Of a stretch of 64,000 nt of DNA, positions 8,991-17,213 are shown piece after piece (position 1 is the first letter of the stretch; each line of letters opens with the position of its first letter). The translations under genes and the position numbers were made by a program. This DNA is from Salinispora fenicalii (lineage in GTDB: Bacteria; Actinomycetota; Actinomycetes; Mycobacteriales; Micromonosporaceae): positions 50,087-114,086 of the forward strand of contig NZ_AZWQ01000024.1 in the NCBI RefSeq assembly GCF_000514815.1, written 5' to 3'. The notes beneath the pieces were generated by a model, which was not told where the DNA came from, searched no databases, and saw only the letters and a list, made by a program, of their open reading frames with translations.

Positions 8991-9964
8991 CGCAGTTTGA
9001 CATGCCGCTTGACCAACTCCGCGCCTTTCGGTACGACGAGACGGAGCCATCGGACTTTGACGTGTTCTGGGCCAAGACGCTCGGTGAGGTCCGCCACCAC
9101 GAACTCGACGTCGTGCAGTGTCCCGTCGACACCCGGCTGCGCACGGTGACGGTCGACGACGTGGCGTTCAACGGGTTCGGCGGCGACCGGGTACGGGCGT
9201 GGCTGGTCCGCCCGGCCGGTCTCGCCGGACCGTTGCCGGCCGTGGTGGAGTTCATCGGGTACGGCGGCGGTCGCGGCCTGCCTCACGAGAAGCTGCTCTG
9301 GGCATCAGCGGGATTCGCGCACCTCGTTGTGGACACGCGCGGCCAGGGCGGCGTGTGGAGCGTGTCCGACACACCCGACCCGTACGGTACCGGCTCGAGC
9401 GCTCCCGGGTTCCTCACCCGCGGGATCAACTCGCCCGAGGACTACTACTACCGGCGCGTGTTCAGTGACGGAGTGCGTGCCGTCGAGGCCGTCAGGACAC
9501 TACCCGTCGTTGACGCAAGCCGCGTCATCGTCACCGGTTCGAGCCAAGGCGGCGCCATCGCACTGGCTGTCTCCGGGCTGGTGCCCGACATCGCCGGTGT
9601 CGCCGCGCGCTCACCCTTCCTCTGCGCGATCCGACGTGCGGTCGCCGTGACCGACAGCGATCCGTACGCCGAGCTCCGCCGGTTCCTTGGCATCCATCGC
9701 CATGAGATCGCGCATGCCTTTGGCGTGCTGGGATACTTCGACGGAGTCTTCATGGCGCGACGGGCGAGACGCCCCGGGTGGTTCTCGGCCGGGCTGATGG
9801 ACGACGTGTGCCCGCCGTCGAGCGTGTTCGCTGCGGCCAACGAGTTCGCAGGTCCCGTACACGTCGAGGTGTGGCCCTACAACGGGCACGAAGGCGGCGG
9901 AGTCGACGACGACCGGCTGCTTCTCGACTGGGGCGCCAACCTCGTGGCAGGTCCCGATGAGTGA
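8987..9964 (+). CDS. CE7-type acetyl esterase (acetylxylan esterase/cephalosporin-C deacetylase family)
   Basis: 325 residues, translationally coupled to the dehydratase (ATGA). Alpha/beta hydrolase fold: oxyanion region [15 protein letters not shown] motif in DTRGQGGVW, nucleophile elbow GSSQGG near residue 186, and catalytic His in YNGHEGGG near the C-terminus. RGQ, GxSQG and HE are the three CE7 hallmarks. There is no signal peptide, so it acts on imported, acetylated oligosaccharides in the cytoplasm. Its presence implies that the natural substrate carries O-acetyl groups. Confidence 0.88.
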   Translation: MTQFDMPLDQLRAFRYDETEPSDFDVFWAKTLGEVRHHELDVVQCPVDTRLRTVTVDDVAFNGFGGDRVRAWLVRPAGLAGPLPAVVEFIGYGGGRGLPHEKLLWASAGFAHLVVDTRGQGGVWSVSDTPDPYGTGSSAPGFLTRGINSPEDYYYRRVFSDGVRAVEAVRTLPVVDASRVIVTGSSQGGAIALAVSGLVPDIAGVAARSPFLCAIRRAVAVTDSDPYAELRRFLGIHRHEIAHAFGVLGYFDGVFMARRARRPGWFSAGLMDDVCPPSSVFAAANEFAGPVHVEVWPYNGHEGGGVDDDRLLLDWGANLVAGPDE

Positions 9965-10562
9965 GTCCACCGATCCGGTCGTCGAGGTAGTCGGCCGCAC
10001 GAGGATCCTGCCGGTGGTCAGGACGCAAACGGCCGACCACGCACACCGTCTCGTCACGACGCTCGTGACAGCGGGCATTGGCGTGGTCGAGGTGACCGCG
10101 ACGATCCCCGGCTGGTCCGAGGTGCTCGAGGCTGCCACCGCCGAGTATCCGCTTTGCGTGGTCGGTGCCGGCACAATCACCACCGCCGTGGCCGCCGAGC
10201 AGGCTCTGGAGCGCGGTGCCCGCTTCCTTGTCAGCCCCTATCCGGTGCCTGAGGTACGCAGCGTCGCGGCCCGGGCGCACACACTATTCATCGAAGGCGG
10301 CTTCACTCCGAGCGAGGTCGCCGCAGCCGCAAGCCAGGGCGTCGCCAAGCTGTTCCCGGCGCACGTCGCAGGCCCGGCCTACCTGCGCAGCCTGTTGGCC
10401 GTGGTGCCCGGCGCCCGCGTCGTCCCTACCGGGGGAATCCCACTGGATGACGTCCCCCGATGGCTCGCCGCCGGAGCCTTCGCGGTCGGCGTCGGCAACG
10501 ACCTCTTCTCGGGCGACCTGCCGGAACGGCTCGCGTCGCTGGGCATCGGCGGGTCGGCATGA
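9957..10562 (+). CDS. eda: 2-keto-3-deoxy-6-phosphogluconate aldolase-type enzyme
   Basis: 201 residues, overlapping the esterase stop by 8 nt. Class I aldolase of the KDPG/KHG family: ILPVVR start, catalytic Glu in GVVEVTATIPG, GAGTI, and the Schiff-base lysine in VAKLFPAHVAGP near residue 128, then the phosphate loop VPTGGIPLDD. It splits a 6-phospho-2-keto-3-deoxy acid into pyruvate and glyceraldehyde 3-phosphate. A KDPGal aldolase role is equally possible; the family does not settle which epimer is used. Confidence 0.9.
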   Translation: MSESTDPVVEVVGRTRILPVVRTQTADHAHRLVTTLVTAGIGVVEVTATIPGWSEVLEAATAEYPLCVVGAGTITTAVAAEQALERGARFLVSPYPVPEVRSVAARAHTLFIEGGFTPSEVAAAASQGVAKLFPAHVAGPAYLRSLLAVVPGARVVPTGGIPLDDVPRWLAAGAFAVGVGNDLFSGDLPERLASLGIGGSA

Positions 10563-11536
10563 CGCGCATCCTCGCGATCGGCGAAGCGATGGTGGAGCTC
10601 ACCCACCAGGGCCCCACTGTCCTGTCCCTGTCGTACGCAGGAGACACCGCCAACACGGCCGTCTATCTGAGGCGGCTACTTGGGTCCACCGGCTCGGTCG
10701 ATTACGCCACGGCCGTCGGCGACGACCCCTACAGCGAGGGGTTGGTCGAGCGTCTTGCCGAGGAGGGACTGGGCACCCGGCTGGTCTGGCGTCGCATCGG
10801 CCGGCGGCTCGGGCTCTACCTCGTGCGCACCGATGACACGGGTGAACGGCACTTCGTCTACTACCGCGCCGGATCCGCGGCCACGGGTCTGTTTGGTCCA
10901 GGGCATGACCCGGACGCCGACGCGGCGATCGCGTCGTACGACGTGGTCTACCTCTCCCTCATCACGTTGCAGATCCTCACGCCCGTCGCCCGGGCCCGGC
11001 TGTGGGATGTCCTGGACAACGTGCGGGCGCACGGCGGGCGGGTCGTCTTCGACGGCAACTACCGGCCCACGGGCTGGCCCATCGCGCGGCAGGCGCGCAT
11101 TGCGGCCGAGGCAGCGCTGCGCCGCACGGATGTGGCACTGCCAACGTGGTCCGACGAGCAGGCGCTGTTCGGCGATCACAGTCCCGACGACTGCATCGAC
11201 AGACTCCGCGCCTTTGGAGTCGCCGAGGGCGTGGTCAAGAACGGCCCCGCGCCGTGTGTGGCCTTCACCGCGACCGACGCGTACCACGTCGCGCCCACCG
11301 TCGTGGCGCGCGTCGTCGACACTACCGCTGCCGGCGACGCCTTCAACGCCGCGTTCCTCGCTGCCCGGCTGCAGGGTGCGTCGCTGGTCGAGGCAGCCCG
11401 GGCGGGGCACCGGCTCGCGGGCAGCGTCATCCAACACCCCGGCGCCATCGTGCCGACCGCGCTCCTGCCACCGGCTGTGCCTGCGACAAGCCACATCGAT
11501 TCTAGTCCCAGCTATCCGAGGACAATCCATGGTTAA
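10559..11536 (+). CDS. PfkB-family 2-keto-3-deoxygluconate kinase
   Basis: 325 residues from ATG 10559, overlapping the aldolase stop (ATGA). Ribokinase fold with GEAMVEL at the N-terminus, the AGDTANTAVYLRRL sugar-binding segment, and the PfkB signature DTTAAGDAFNAAF near residue 258 with the catalytic Asp. It phosphorylates the 2-keto-3-deoxy acid at C6, supplying the aldolase encoded immediately upstream. The C-terminal tail overlaps the start of the next gene by 8 nt. Confidence 0.9.
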   Translation: MTRILAIGEAMVELTHQGPTVLSLSYAGDTANTAVYLRRLLGSTGSVDYATAVGDDPYSEGLVERLAEEGLGTRLVWRRIGRRLGLYLVRTDDTGERHFVYYRAGSAATGLFGPGHDPDADAAIASYDVVYLSLITLQILTPVARARLWDVLDNVRAHGGRVVFDGNYRPTGWPIARQARIAAEAALRRTDVALPTWSDEQALFGDHSPDDCIDRLRAFGVAEGVVKNGPAPCVAFTATDAYHVAPTVVARVVDTTAAGDAFNAAFLAARLQGASLVEAARAGHRLAGSVIQHPGAIVPTALLPPAVPATSHIDSSPSYPRTIHG

Positions 11537-13613
11537 GCGCACGATCCCGACGACCCGCGACCTGGCCAGCTCCGTGATCGTCGACTCCTTCGACGACATG
11601 GTGAACCCGCCGGGGCTGACCAACTTCCTGGGCGCCGCGCAGGTCGACCACGACATCGTGGCACTGCGCAGCATCAACTTTGCGCCGCTGTCGCATGGAG
11701 ACACGATCACCGGTCAGCTGTACCTCGACGGACGGCTGTTTCGCTCCCACGGCACGCCCGTGTCAGTAGTGTGGCGGCCCGACCACGTGCAGCGCAGTGC
11801 TCGCGTCGACGACATCGTGATCGAAACGGTGACCGCGTGTCCACCACACGTCACCGGGGTCGTGGTGGATGTTCGTGTCACCAACGACCGAGCCGAGCCG
11901 CGTACCGTGCGGCTGGGGCTCGCGCTGTCGTCCAGCGTCACCGACTCCGGCGGGCCCTGGCTGCGCTCGGAGCCGCCGTCGGAGCCGAACCAGCTCACCG
12001 TGCACGCTTGTGGTCGGGCGGCCGTCGGCACCGCCAGCCGCTCGGCGGCGGCGAGTGTGCAGGGTGTCGACGTCACGCCGAGCCGCCTCGATCCCGACTT
12101 CGTTGAGGTGACGCTGCAGCTGGCCGCCGGGCAGAGCAAGCGGTTCGGATTCGTGCACGTCATCGCCACGAACGTGCCCTCGGCGCTGGCCACTTTCGAG
12201 GCACTGTCTGCCGACGTGCCCGGCGCGGTCGCCGCGACGACCAGGATGTGGGACGCCGAGCTGGAGGCGATGTTCACCCCCGGCAACAGCTCGTTCAGTG
12301 GCCACCTGCCGGTCCTGGAGACCGACAACGAGGCGCTGCGTACGCTCTACTGGTGGGGCGCGCTCGGCGTGCTGTGGTTCCGTCGCGACAACCCGGCCAG
12401 TGTGCTCGGCCGCACCTACGACACGCTGATGCCGCGCTACTGGCAGACGACGACGTTCATCTGGGACTTCAGTCTCAGCTCGCTGGTGCACGGGCTGCTT
12501 GACCCCGAGCCGATGCGCCGTCACATCGAACACTGGATCTCCACCGACATCCATGCGCACTTCGGCACCGAGTGGCTCACGGGCGCTCCGGTCGGCTACT
12601 GGTACTCCGTCAACGACTACGCGATGACGCGTCTCGTGCGCGACTACGTCCGCTTCAGCGGCGACCGGGCCTTCCTCGACAAGGCCATTGCGCCGCGCGC
12701 GGGTGCGAAGCGCCGCGTCGCGGAGCACCTGCTGGAGTGGGCGACCGCCTGGCAGGGGCTGCGCGGTCGGCACGAACTGGCCGACTATGGGGAAATCGAC
12801 AACCTGCTCGAGTGTGTGAGCAGCTACATCCACGAGGTGGCCAGCCTCAACGCGTCCAACGTGTGGTGTCTTCGCGTGGCGGCCGAGGTCGCTGACTTGG
12901 AGGGGCGTCCCGACCACGCGGTGGACCTGCGCTGCCAGGCCAACGACCTCGCCGCGGCGGTCAACCGGCTGTACGTTGCGGGTGCCGGCTTCTGGCACGC
13001 CCGCCAGCCCGATGGGACGTTGGTCGCGGTGCGCCACTGCTACGACTTCGCCACCGTCGGCACCACCATCGCGCAGGATCTGACCGGGCAGCAGCGTGCG
13101 GAGATGACGGACTTCTTCGTCCGCGAATTGCAGACCCCGACCTGGATGCGTGCACTGTCGCCCTACGACCGTGACGCGGCATTCAGCCTCCGCCCAGACC
13201 ATCAGTGGAACGGTGCCTATTCGGCCTGGCCAGCCGACTCCGCTCGAGCGTTGTTCCTCATGGGCAGCTCCCATGTCGCCGCCGAGTGGCTGCCGGGCCT
13301 GGCCAAGTCGGCGAACCAGGGCCCCTGCGGCCAGGCGCACTACGTCGAGGACGCGGAAGCACCGATCGCGGGCGGCGCCCGCAAGGCCCCGCCGCAGTTC
13401 CCGTACCTCACCGACTGGGCGTGCTCGGCCTCGGGGGCCTGGGTGAGCCTCGTGATCGAGGGCGTGTTCGGCATCGAGGTGTCCCTGGCCGGCGAGGTCA
13501 CGGCGAAGCCACAGCTGCATGGCCTCGACCCCCAGGCCACCCTGCGCGGGCTGGCCGTTGCCGGTCGAAGCTATGACGTCACGGCCGTGGGGGTCGTCGA
13601 CGCCGCAAACTAG
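11529..13613 (+). CDS. large cytoplasmic six-hairpin glycosidase-like protein
   Basis: 694 residues; ATG 11529 has GAGGA 6 nt upstream. There is no signal peptide. The N-terminal third looks beta-rich. The rest is an (alpha/alpha)6-type hydrolase fold, with RYWQTTTFIWDFSLSSLVHG near residue 300, DYGEIDNLLECVSSYIHEVA near 420, and DHQWNGAYSAWPADSARAL near 560. The conserved Asp/Glu in these blocks are candidate catalytic residues. It resembles MGH1/GH63-like six-hairpin glycosidases in layout, but I cannot assign a numbered family. As the last gene of the operon it probably releases monosaccharide from the imported oligosaccharide. Confidence 0.7.
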   Translation: MVKRTIPTTRDLASSVIVDSFDDMVNPPGLTNFLGAAQVDHDIVALRSINFAPLSHGDTITGQLYLDGRLFRSHGTPVSVVWRPDHVQRSARVDDIVIETVTACPPHVTGVVVDVRVTNDRAEPRTVRLGLALSSSVTDSGGPWLRSEPPSEPNQLTVHACGRAAVGTASRSAAASVQGVDVTPSRLDPDFVEVTLQLAAGQSKRFGFVHVIATNVPSALATFEALSADVPGAVAATTRMWDAELEAMFTPGNSSFSGHLPVLETDNEALRTLYWWGALGVLWFRRDNPASVLGRTYDTLMPRYWQTTTFIWDFSLSSLVHGLLDPEPMRRHIEHWISTDIHAHFGTEWLTGAPVGYWYSVNDYAMTRLVRDYVRFSGDRAFLDKAIAPRAGAKRRVAEHLLEWATAWQGLRGRHELADYGEIDNLLECVSSYIHEVASLNASNVWCLRVAAEVADLEGRPDHAVDLRCQANDLAAAVNRLYVAGAGFWHARQPDGTLVAVRHCYDFATVGTTIAQDLTGQQRAEMTDFFVRELQTPTWMRALSPYDRDAAFSLRPDHQWNGAYSAWPADSARALFLMGSSHVAAEWLPGLAKSANQGPCGQAHYVEDAEAPIAGGARKAPPQFPYLTDWACSASGAWVSLVIEGVFGIEVSLAGEVTAKPQLHGLDPQATLRGLAVAGRSYDVTAVGVVDAAN

Positions 13614-13672
13614 GGCCGAGTCCGTCGGACCCCCTACTGGGTGGGACGGGACACCCCGACGGTCAGTCGGCC
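13614..13672 (+). terminator. large terminator-like hairpin after the sugar-acid operon
   Basis: Starting right after the stop codon, GGCCGA pairs with TCGGCC and CCGTCGG pairs with CCGACGG, separated by a small internal loop (GT against TCAG). No U tract follows, as is common in actinomycetes. It marks the 3' end of the catabolic operon. Confidence 0.6.
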
Positions 13673-14140
13673 CCGGCAGCTACGCGGTGAGGAGCGGCAC
13701 CGCTGACAGCTCAGGGGGCAGCTCCGGCACCCCCGCTGCAGGGTCAGGGCGGGCGGTCGGAGTTGAGCTTCGTCAGTTCGACGGTGATGACGTCGGTGAA
13801 GGACTCGGCCGGCGGCGCGGCGCCCACGCAGCCCTACCAGGTGACGGGAAGTTCGGCTATCACCTGAAGGCTCGCGGCGGGGCTGGCTCGATGCCCCCGG
13901 GCGCTGCACGCCGGGTACCGAAACGATCCGCAGGACCCGTACGGCAACGGATTCATTGCCATCCGGCGAGCTGATACCGGATGGTCCGGCTTTGATCAAC
14001 ACCGGTCGGTCCGCCACGAAGGGGGCCGGGGCAGAGCCCAGCCCCGGACGGGGAACCGGGGCTGAACTGCCCGATCATAGTCCGTCGCCGATATGCCCCA
14101 AAGACGCCGTTGGCCGCCGCGTGGACTCCGCGCTGCGCGA
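13673..14140. other. intergenic region, possible gene remnants
   Basis: About 470 bases without a supported gene. Short stretches on the plus strand around 13915-13990 read like protein (for example RNDPQDPYGNGFIAIRR) but are interrupted and have no start or identifiable family. They may be remnants of a decayed gene. Confidence 0.35.
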
Positions 14141-14177
14141 ACGAAGGCCCCGCCCGGAATCCGGACGGGGCCTTCGT
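14141..14177 (-). terminator. intrinsic terminator-type hairpin
   Basis: ACGAAGGCCCCGCCCGGA pairs with TCCGGACGGGGCCTTCGT with one mismatch, giving an approximately 18-bp stem almost without a loop. It lies 16 nt beyond the stop of the minus-strand gene ending at 14193, so it most likely terminates that transcript. Confidence 0.75.
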
Positions 14178-14192
14178 TGTGTTGGCCAGGAG

Positions 14193-14567
14193 TTAGTTGG
14201 TGGCCAGTTCGTGTCCGTTCGCCGGCTGCTCGATGTAGCTCTGGGGCACCTCGGCGCCCAGCTCCTTCGGTACGGGGTCGACCAGTCCGGGCCAGAGCTC
14301 GTCATCGTTGACCGCCGGGCTCATTGGCGACTCGTGATCGAAGCCACGGATGAACGCGCCGACCGGCGAGAACACGATCGACCACTCATCGCCGGACCCG
14401 TTTCGCATGGACGCCATCTGTTCATCCGGTGCCCAGCGCGAATCGAACGAGTAGTACCGCGGCTCCGGATGCCGACTCATGACCGCGTCCAGTGTCGCCA
14501 ACGCGCGACACCGCTCGCGCAGCACCTGGATGTCCGGCAAGGCACGGACTACACCATGAACGGTCAT
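14193..14567 (-). CDS. conserved actinobacterial hypothetical protein
   Basis: About 124 residues from ATG 14567 (MTVHGVVRALPDIQVLRERC). An in-frame TTG four codons upstream has GGGAGG about 10 nt before it and could be the true start. The core contains YYSFDSRWAPDEQMASMRNG and GDEWSIVFSPVGAFIRGFDH, followed by ESPMSP and LWPGLVDPVP. This looks like a small cytoplasmic family common in streptomycetes and relatives, possibly with an immunity-protein-like (SUKH-type) fold, but I cannot assign a function. Monocistronic, with its own terminator. Confidence 0.7.
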   Translation of the reverse strand: MTVHGVVRALPDIQVLRERCRALATLDAVMSRHPEPRYYSFDSRWAPDEQMASMRNGSGDEWSIVFSPVGAFIRGFDHESPMSPAVNDDELWPGLVDPVPKELGAEVPQSYIEQPANGHELATN

Positions 14568-15021
14568 CGGTACATCCAACCGCGACGTACCTCCCGTTCC
14601 GCCCGCACCCCAGCAGTCATCACGAAGCTCATCCCACCCATCCGAACAGTCCGAACACCAAACGGCTGGACTGTCCCCGCCCGCCACGCGGGCGGCCCCT
14701 GGTGATGCGACGGCAGAACGCCGGGCCGTGGGTAGCACGTCAGGCCCGGAACTGCCCCCGGCGTCGCGCTAGTGCGGCAATCGCTCCGGGAGCGGGCGAT
14801 CGATCATGGCGTACTCGACGCCTTGCGGCTGCAAGGGAAGCGGCGAGACCGACAGTAACGCCGGCCACCCGAAAATACCTAACATGGGGTGATTTCACAC
14901 GTTAGGTTCATTTCTGCGCTCTCTGGGTGGTTTGTGAGGTTTTGTGTACTTAACTCCTGCTGTGGCGTCAGCACCACTGGCACCGCACCCGGACCGACCG
15001 CACAGAAAGCGATGAACCACG
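14568..15021. other. divergent intergenic region
   Basis: About 450 bases between divergently transcribed genes. No convincing gene was found. It holds the ACCTAAC/GTTAGGT dyad and, near 14950, an AT-richer TACTTAACT that could be the -10 element for the beta-helix gene. Confidence 0.4.
14877..14907. promoter_or_regulatory. inverted repeat upstream of the beta-helix gene
   Basis: ACCTAAC and GTTAGGT are perfect 7-bp inverted arms separated by 17 nt, about 115 nt before the beta-helix gene. It may be an operator for an unknown regulator. It is not an iron box, since the arms point the wrong way. Confidence 0.35.
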
Positions 15022-16446
15022 ATGTTGCAGAGCAGGAGAATCCCCCGCCCGTCCGGGGGGCGCGGTCGGCGCCGCGCACCCCGGGCCGTTGCGGCGGTCA
15101 GTGCCGTGGCCCTCACCGGAGTCGCTGGCCTGGCCGGCACCGGCCAGGCCAGCGCGTTCCAGTCCTCGCCCGACCGGGCCGTCACTGACGGCCAACCGCA
15201 CCGGGAATGGTCGAAGGTTGACGGCGAGTGGGGTGGTGACTGGGGAAAGGCCGGTCACTCGGGCTGGAAGGGCGATGGCCATGGTGACGGCAAGGACAAG
15301 GGCACCCCGGTGCCCTGCGACCCCAACGCCCTGATCGCCGCCATCACCGCGGCGAACCAGGCCGGCGGCGGCACCCTCCGCCTCGCCGAGAAGTGCACCT
15401 ACACCCTCACCATCAACCAGGACGACAACGGACTACCCCAGGTCTTCCAACCCATCACCATCTACGGCCAGGGCGCCACCATCATCCGGGCCGCCGCCGC
15501 CGACGACTTCCGCATCTTCGAGGTCATCACCGGCGGCGACCTCACCCTCAAAGACCTCACCGTCGCCGGCGGAAGGCTCGAGGGCAACAACGACGACGGC
15601 GGCGGCATCCGCGCCGGCGAAGGCACCCGACTCACCCTCGAACGCGTCACCGTCCGGGACAACATGACCCTCGGCGGCAACGGCGACGGCGGCGGCGTCT
15701 GGGGTGACCGGAGCAAGGTCACGATCACCAAGAGCACCATCACCCGCAACACCGCCGGCGACGAGGGCGGTGGCGTCTCCAGCGACCAGGGCACCTTTAC
15801 GATCAGCAAGTCGAAGCTGACCAACAACACCGCCGGCACCACCGGCGGCGGGTTCTCCAACGACAATGGTTCCGCCACTATCCGCCACACTCTGATCAGC
15901 GACAACACCGCTACTGACGGTGGGGGTGTGGACAACGACGGTGACATCTCCGAGATCGTCCACAGCACCATCACCCGCAACACCGCCAGCGGACTCGGCG
16001 GCGGCATCTACGACAACGGCGAAGAGTCCCTCCTGCTCCAGCATGTCAAGGTCGCCGAGAACAGCGCCACCTCCGGTGGGGGGCTCTACCTCACCACCGA
16101 TCTCGGTGCCACCGTGGAGGACAGCAAGATCGTGTACAACACCGCCACCACCACCGACGGCGGCGGCATCGCCATCGTCGGCGAACCCGTGGTGGCCCTG
16201 CGCCGCACCACCGTCTCCGGCAACCAAGCAGCCGGAGTCGCCGGCGGTATCTTCTTCGACCCGAGCGACCCCACCACCGTCCTCACCCTCACCGACGTCC
16301 GCGTCACCGACAACATCGCCCAAAACGAACCCGGCGGTGTCTACAACAACGGCGTAATCGACGTCTTCGGCACCATCACCATCATCAACAACCGACCCAC
16401 CAACTGCACCGGCAGCCCCAACCCCGTACCAACCTGCTTCGGCTGA
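15022..16446 (+). CDS. secreted right-handed parallel beta-helix protein
   Basis: 474 residues. A basic N-region (RRIPRPSGGRGRRRAPR) and AVAAVSAVALTGVAGLAGTGQASA form a Sec signal peptide. A Gly/Asp/Lys-rich linker follows (residues 60-95). From about residue 100 there are around ten 25-28-residue coils with recurring ITRNTA..GGGV and NNTA..GGG patterns, the mark of a parallel beta-helix of the pectate-lyase/polymorphic-outer-membrane type. No lyase catalytic motif was recognised, so it may be a surface or adhesive protein rather than an enzyme. Followed by a strong terminator, thus monocistronic. Confidence 0.8.
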   Translation: MLQSRRIPRPSGGRGRRRAPRAVAAVSAVALTGVAGLAGTGQASAFQSSPDRAVTDGQPHREWSKVDGEWGGDWGKAGHSGWKGDGHGDGKDKGTPVPCDPNALIAAITAANQAGGGTLRLAEKCTYTLTINQDDNGLPQVFQPITIYGQGATIIRAAAADDFRIFEVITGGDLTLKDLTVAGGRLEGNNDDGGGIRAGEGTRLTLERVTVRDNMTLGGNGDGGGVWGDRSKVTITKSTITRNTAGDEGGGVSSDQGTFTISKSKLTNNTAGTTGGGFSNDNGSATIRHTLISDNTATDGGGVDNDGDISEIVHSTITRNTASGLGGGIYDNGEESLLLQHVKVAENSATSGGGLYLTTDLGATVEDSKIVYNTATTTDGGGIAIVGEPVVALRRTTVSGNQAAGVAGGIFFDPSDPTTVLTLTDVRVTDNIAQNEPGGVYNNGVIDVFGTITIINNRPTNCTGSPNPVPTCFG

Positions 16447-16457
16447 CCGACCTACTC

Positions 16458-16490
16458 GAGGCGCCCCGGCGGTGATCGCCGGGGCGCCTC
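16458..16490 (+). terminator. intrinsic terminator hairpin after the beta-helix gene
   Basis: GAGGCGCCCCGGCG pairs with CGCCGGGGCGCCTC around a short loop (GTGAT), 12 nt after the stop codon. Confidence 0.8.
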
Positions 16491-16545
16491 CCTGCTCGTG
16501 CCGGCCCGTCTTCCCCGCCCGAAGCAGGGCGATAGTCTCTGGGCC

Positions 16546-17049
16546 ATGACGATGCGCCCGATTCGGATCATCGGCGACCCGGTGCTTCGCACTCCCGCCG
16601 CACCGGTCACCAGCTTCGACGCCGAGCTGCGCGCGCTGGTCGCCGACCTGATGGACACGCTGCTCGGTGCCCCAGGTCGCGCCGGGGTGGCCGCCCCGCA
16701 GATCGGCGTCTCCGCCCAGGTGTTCGTCTACGACGCCGACGGCCACCGTGGCCACCTCATCAACCCCACGCTGGAACTCGGCGACGACCGCCAGGACGAC
16801 GATGAGGGCTGCCTGTCGATTCCCGGCCTGTACTTCCCGACCCCGCGCGCCATGCGCGCCACCGCACACGGTGTGGACCAGGACGGGCAACCGTTGACCA
16901 TCACCGGCACCGGCTTTCTCGCCCGCGCTCTGCAACACGAGACCGACCACCTCGCCGGTCGCCTCTACGTGGACACGCTGCGCGGGGAGACCCGCCGCCG
17001 GGCCCTGCGGGAGATGCGCTCCGGCCGCTACGCGCCGCCTAGTCGGTGA
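16546..17049 (+). CDS. def: peptide deformylase
   Basis: 167 residues from ATG 16546. All three family motifs are present: GVAAPQIG, EGCLSIPG (metal Cys) and QHETDHLAG (HExxH with two metal His and catalytic Glu). It removes the N-formyl group from nascent proteins. Upstream, TAGTCT lies about 7 nt before the ATG with no ribosome site, suggesting a leaderless transcript. It is not next to fmt; many actinomycetes carry more than one def gene. Confidence 0.93.
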   Translation: MTMRPIRIIGDPVLRTPAAPVTSFDAELRALVADLMDTLLGAPGRAGVAAPQIGVSAQVFVYDADGHRGHLINPTLELGDDRQDDDEGCLSIPGLYFPTPRAMRATAHGVDQDGQPLTITGTGFLARALQHETDHLAGRLYVDTLRGETRRRALREMRSGRYAPPSR

Positions 17050-17093
17050 CCGCCGCCCCTCGCCGAAACACCTACCGATTGGCCGCGCTCACC

Positions 17094-17180
17094 TCATCGT
17101 CCTCGACGTTGCCGCAGCCACAGACCGAGCGACCCAACCGTCACGAACACCAGCACCGAGCAGATGAACACTTTCACCAC
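17094..17180 (-). CDS. possible small single-span membrane peptide
   Basis: 28 residues: MVKVFICSVLVFVTVGSLGL then WLRQRRGR, starting at one of two tandem GTG codons (17180 or 17177). One clean membrane helix is followed by a basic tail, so the charged C-terminus would be cytoplasmic. It is divergent from the nuclease/phosphatase gene and shares its promoter region. The amphipathic logic is protein-like, but no ribosome site is obvious, so confidence is low. Confidence 0.3.
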   Translation of the reverse strand: MVKVFICSVLVFVTVGSLGLWLRQRRGR

Positions 17181-17213
17181 TGGCCCACCATGCCACGGCT
17201 CTAGGCTGACCCG

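Noticed and set aside
11763..13520. 585-codon minus-strand frame opposite the glycosidase
   Set aside because: No domain or ribosome site; the plus-strand gene is supported by operon structure and motifs.
14877..14907. Iron box before the beta-helix gene
   Set aside because: Half-sites are in the order ACCTAA then TTAGGT with 17 nt between, the reverse of an IdeR/DtxR box.
15433..16950. Long minus-strand open frame opposite the beta-helix and deformylase genes
   Set aside because: Composition (G/V/D/A only) is that of a GC-rich reverse shadow, and it overlaps two well-supported genes and their terminator.
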